Below, in pieces: positions 5,416-7,441 of a stretch of DNA of 7,441 bases. Below the pieces are notes generated by a model. That model ran no database searches, was not told the DNA's origin, and was given only the letters and a program-made list of their open reading frames with translations. The DNA comes from an uncultured Coriobacteriaceae bacterium (GTDB taxonomy: Bacteria > Actinomycetota > Coriobacteriia > Coriobacteriales > Atopobiaceae): positions 1 to 7,441 of the forward strand of contig CACXZL010000092.1 in NCBI GenBank assembly GCA_902772085.1, given 5' to 3'. Position numbers and translations under genes: made by a program. The first letter of the stretch is position 1, and the number at the start of each line of letters is the position of its first letter.

Positions 5416-7441
5416 CTATCCCACCAGACTGTCGAGCACATACGGCAGAATGCCACCAGCTCGCATGAAAGCGTGTTCCATGGGCGTATCAACGCGCACG
5501 GTGCAATCGAATTCCTTGTCTCCCGTATCGGAACGCGCGATCACGTGTGCAGTGCCCTGGTCCTGTATGGAGATGTCAAAGATCTCCGTTCCCGTAAGTC
5601 CAATGCTCTCGGCACTTTGGCCATCCTTGAACTCCAGTGGGAGCACGCCCATCTGGACGAGATTGGACCTGTGGATTCTCTCGAAGCTCTGGGCCATCAC
5701 TGCCTTTATGCCCAAAAGCGCCGGACCCTTTCCAGCCCAGTCCCTGCTCGATCCCGATCCGTATAGCTTGCCAGCCAAGCCCACAAGGGCAATCCCTTCC
5801 TGCTCGTAATGCATGGCGGCGTCATATACGCTGGTGATCTCACCCGTGAGCAGGTCCTTCGTCCATCCGCCGCTCTTGCCTTCTGCAAGCTGGTTTTGCA
5901 AACGGATATTTGCAAAGGTGCCACGCATCATGACTTCGTGATTGCCTCTACGGCTGCCATACGTATTGAAGTCCTTACGCTCCACACCGTTTTCCATGAG
6001 ATAGCGAGCGGCGGGTGAATCTGCGGCTATAGAGCCAGCTGGCGAGATGTGGTCTGTGGTGACGAAGTCGCCCACGAAGACAAGTGCGCGCGCGCCGTCC
6101 ACACCGAAGTCATCACGCACGACCGCCTGTTCGAAGTACGGCGGACGGCGCACATACGTGGACCGCTCATCCCACGGGAACGTATCCGAATCGCCTGATT
6201 CAATGGATTGCCATGCCGCAGAGCCGTCCATCAAGCCTTCAGATCCCGTTGCAAAGAGCTCGGGCGTGAGCACTTCGCCCAGCACCTCATCTATCTCAGC
6301 GCTCGATGGCATCAGATCCGCAAGCATTACGGGCATGCCGTTTGCGTCGATTCCCACTGGCTCATGAGCAAGGTCCACATCGGTCGTACCGACGAGCGCA
6401 TACGCTACCACCATCGCGGGCTGGCACAGGAAGTTTTGGGCGACATCTGGAGATATGCGCCCATCGAAGTTGCGGTTGCCGGAAAGAACGCTGGTAAGCT
6501 CCATCTTTCCAGAGAGCTCATGAAGAGCTGGCAGCACATCGCCAGAGTTGCCTATGCAGCTCATGCATCCAAATCCACACGTGAAGAAGCCAAGCTTGAA
6601 GAGCGCCTCGTCCAATCCCGCACGCCTCAGCAGAAGCTCTGTGGCTCGACTACCAGGGGCCAAGATGCGTTTCACCCAAGGCTTGGCGCTCAGGCCACGG
6701 TCCACGGCCTTCTTTGCACAGAGACCCGCCGCAACCATCATCGCGGGATCCGTAGCCGTCGTGCAGCTCGTGATGGCAGCTATTGCCATGGTGCCATGTC
6801 CAAGGTTGTAGGTCTCACCGCCACAGACGACCTCGAACCTCTCATCCATGTCGATATGCCCATGCTCCGCGGCAACCTCACGGAAACGATCGCGCAGACC
6901 GGCTGGCGTCACATAGTTATGCGGCCTCGAGGGACCGGCTAGGCAAGACTCCACGCTGCTCAGGTCCAACTCCAGCGTCCGCGCGTACGTCCTGCCCTGC
7001 ACCTCACCATATATGCCCTGTGCCTTCAAGAAGGCCTTTGCAAACTCCACGTCGGAGGCTTTGCGTCCCGTCAGTTCAAGGTACTCGCACACCACGTCGT
7101 CCACCGGAAAGAGCGTCGTCGTGGCACCATACTCAGGTGTCATGTTTGCAACGGCGGAACGTTGTGTCGCGGTAAGCGTGGCAACCCCTTCTCCTGTGAC
7201 CTCCACGAGCGTTCCGACCACTCCTGCCTCCCTTAGGAGTTTGCACACGGTAAGCGCCAGGTCCATGCCAGAGATGCCGTCACCGAGCCTGCCCGTAAGC
7301 CTCAGCTCCACGACAGGCGGGACCAGCATCGAAATGGGCTGACCCAAGGCGGCGGCCTCCGCCTCGATACCGCCCACGCCCCAGCCGAGCACGCCCAGAC
7401 CGTTGGCCGTCGTGGTATGCGAATCGGTACCTACGAGCGTG
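5416..7441 (-). CDS. acnA: Aconitate hydratase (aconitase), AcnA type, 5'-truncated by window edge
   Basis: Interconverts citrate and isocitrate through cis-aconitate in the TCA cycle, in the cytoplasm, using a [4Fe-4S] cluster. The frame is open to the right edge: the first visible residues are TLVGTDSHTT, so about 674 residues are present and roughly the first 200 of a usual ~890 are missing. An internal GTG at 7392 is not the start. Visible family features are GTDSHTT and GWGVGGIEAEAA near the right edge; the three presumed cluster cysteines at 6763-6765 (TSCTTATDP), 6565-6567 and 6556-6558 (GFGCMSCIGNSG); the substrate-binding stretch SGNRNFDGR; TTDHISPAGS and NTYGSRRGNHEVMMRGTF; and the C-terminal swivel-domain motif GSGSSRDWAGKG, whose Arg is catalytic in the family. 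The first cysteine motif reads CTT where CTN is usual. Its TAG stop is 3 nt before the zinc-ribbon gene, suggesting co-transcription. Identity is secure. Confidence 0.97.
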   Translation of the reverse strand, partial: TLVGTDSHTTTANGLGVLGWGVGGIEAEAAALGQPISMLVPPVVELRLTGRLGDGISGMDLALTVCKLLREAGVVGTLVEVTGEGVATLTATQRSAVANMTPEYGATTTLFPVDDVVCEYLELTGRKASDVEFAKAFLKAQGIYGEVQGRTYARTLELDLSSVESCLAGPSRPHNYVTPAGLRDRFREVAAEHGHIDMDERFEVVCGGETYNLGHGTMAIAAITSCTTATDPAMMVAAGLCAKKAVDRGLSAKPWVKRILAPGSRATELLLRRAGLDEALFKLGFFTCGFGCMSCIGNSGDVLPALHELSGKMELTSVLSGNRNFDGRISPDVAQNFLCQPAMVVAYALVGTTDVDLAHEPVGIDANGMPVMLADLMPSSAEIDEVLGEVLTPELFATGSEGLMDGSAAWQSIESGDSDTFPWDERSTYVRRPPYFEQAVVRDDFGVDGARALVFVGDFVTTDHISPAGSIAADSPAARYLMENGVERKDFNTYGSRRGNHEVMMRGTFANIRLQNQLAEGKSGGWTKDLLTGEITSVYDAAMHYEQEGIALVGLAGKLYGSGSSRDWAGKGPALLGIKAVMAQSFERIHRSNLVQMGVLPLEFKDGQSAESIGLTGTEIFDISIQDQGTAHVIARSDTGDKEFDCTVRVDTPMEHAFMRAGGILPYVLDSLVG

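Noticed and set aside
5140..5766. 208-codon open frame on the plus strand
   Set aside because: It spans the acnA/zinc-ribbon junction antisense to both and shows no domain or ribosome site of note.
6208..6942. 244-codon open frame on the plus strand
   Set aside because: It lies entirely antisense to the conserved core of aconitase, and its translation is rich in Arg and His as expected of a shadow frame.

Overview
This 7.4-kb window is a compact block of bacterial chromosomal genes, all read on the minus strand (right to left). In order of transcription they are an aconitase gene (5' end beyond the right edge), a membrane-anchored double zinc-ribbon protein, a cyclophilin-type peptidyl-prolyl isomerase, a TPR protein with one membrane span and a poly-serine tail, mreB, and mreC (3' end beyond the left edge). 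I see no mobile element, CRISPR array, tRNA, rRNA or phage gene, and no convincing gene on the plus strand. The long plus-strand reading frames lie antisense to well-recognised genes.

The protein sequences and the mix of genes suggest a Gram-positive actinobacterial relative, possibly class Coriobacteriia. That placement rests on general recognition, not on a search, and is uncertain. Gene spacing points to two units. acnA and the zinc-ribbon gene are 3 nt apart and look co-transcribed. After a 147-nt gap with a plausible extended -10 promoter comes ppi, TPR, mreB, mreC, with gaps of 24, 51 and 12 nt. Shine-Dalgarno positions favour starts slightly inside the longest frames for ppi, the TPR gene, mreB and mreC.

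MreB (cytoplasmic actin-like filament) and MreC (membrane-anchored, extracytoplasmic partner) form the core of the rod-shape and cell-wall elongation machinery. The cyclophilin and TPR genes upstream are probably expressed with them, so the TPR membrane protein is a candidate accessory factor for elongation. Aconitase belongs to central metabolism, and its zinc-ribbon neighbour has no function I can name.

The main oddities are these. mreC is interrupted: its frame breaks inside the first part of the extracytoplasmic beta domain, and a conserved segment there appears to be missing. A perfect 24-bp palindrome lies 20 nt after the mreC start codon. MreC has a long acidic, Ser-rich C-terminal tail, and the TPR protein has a 13-serine run. 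The first aconitase cysteine motif has Thr where the family usually has Asn. A one-helical-turn direct repeat overlaps the putative ppi promoter. I do not see evidence for a new defence or mobile system; this is mostly ordinary housekeeping sequence.
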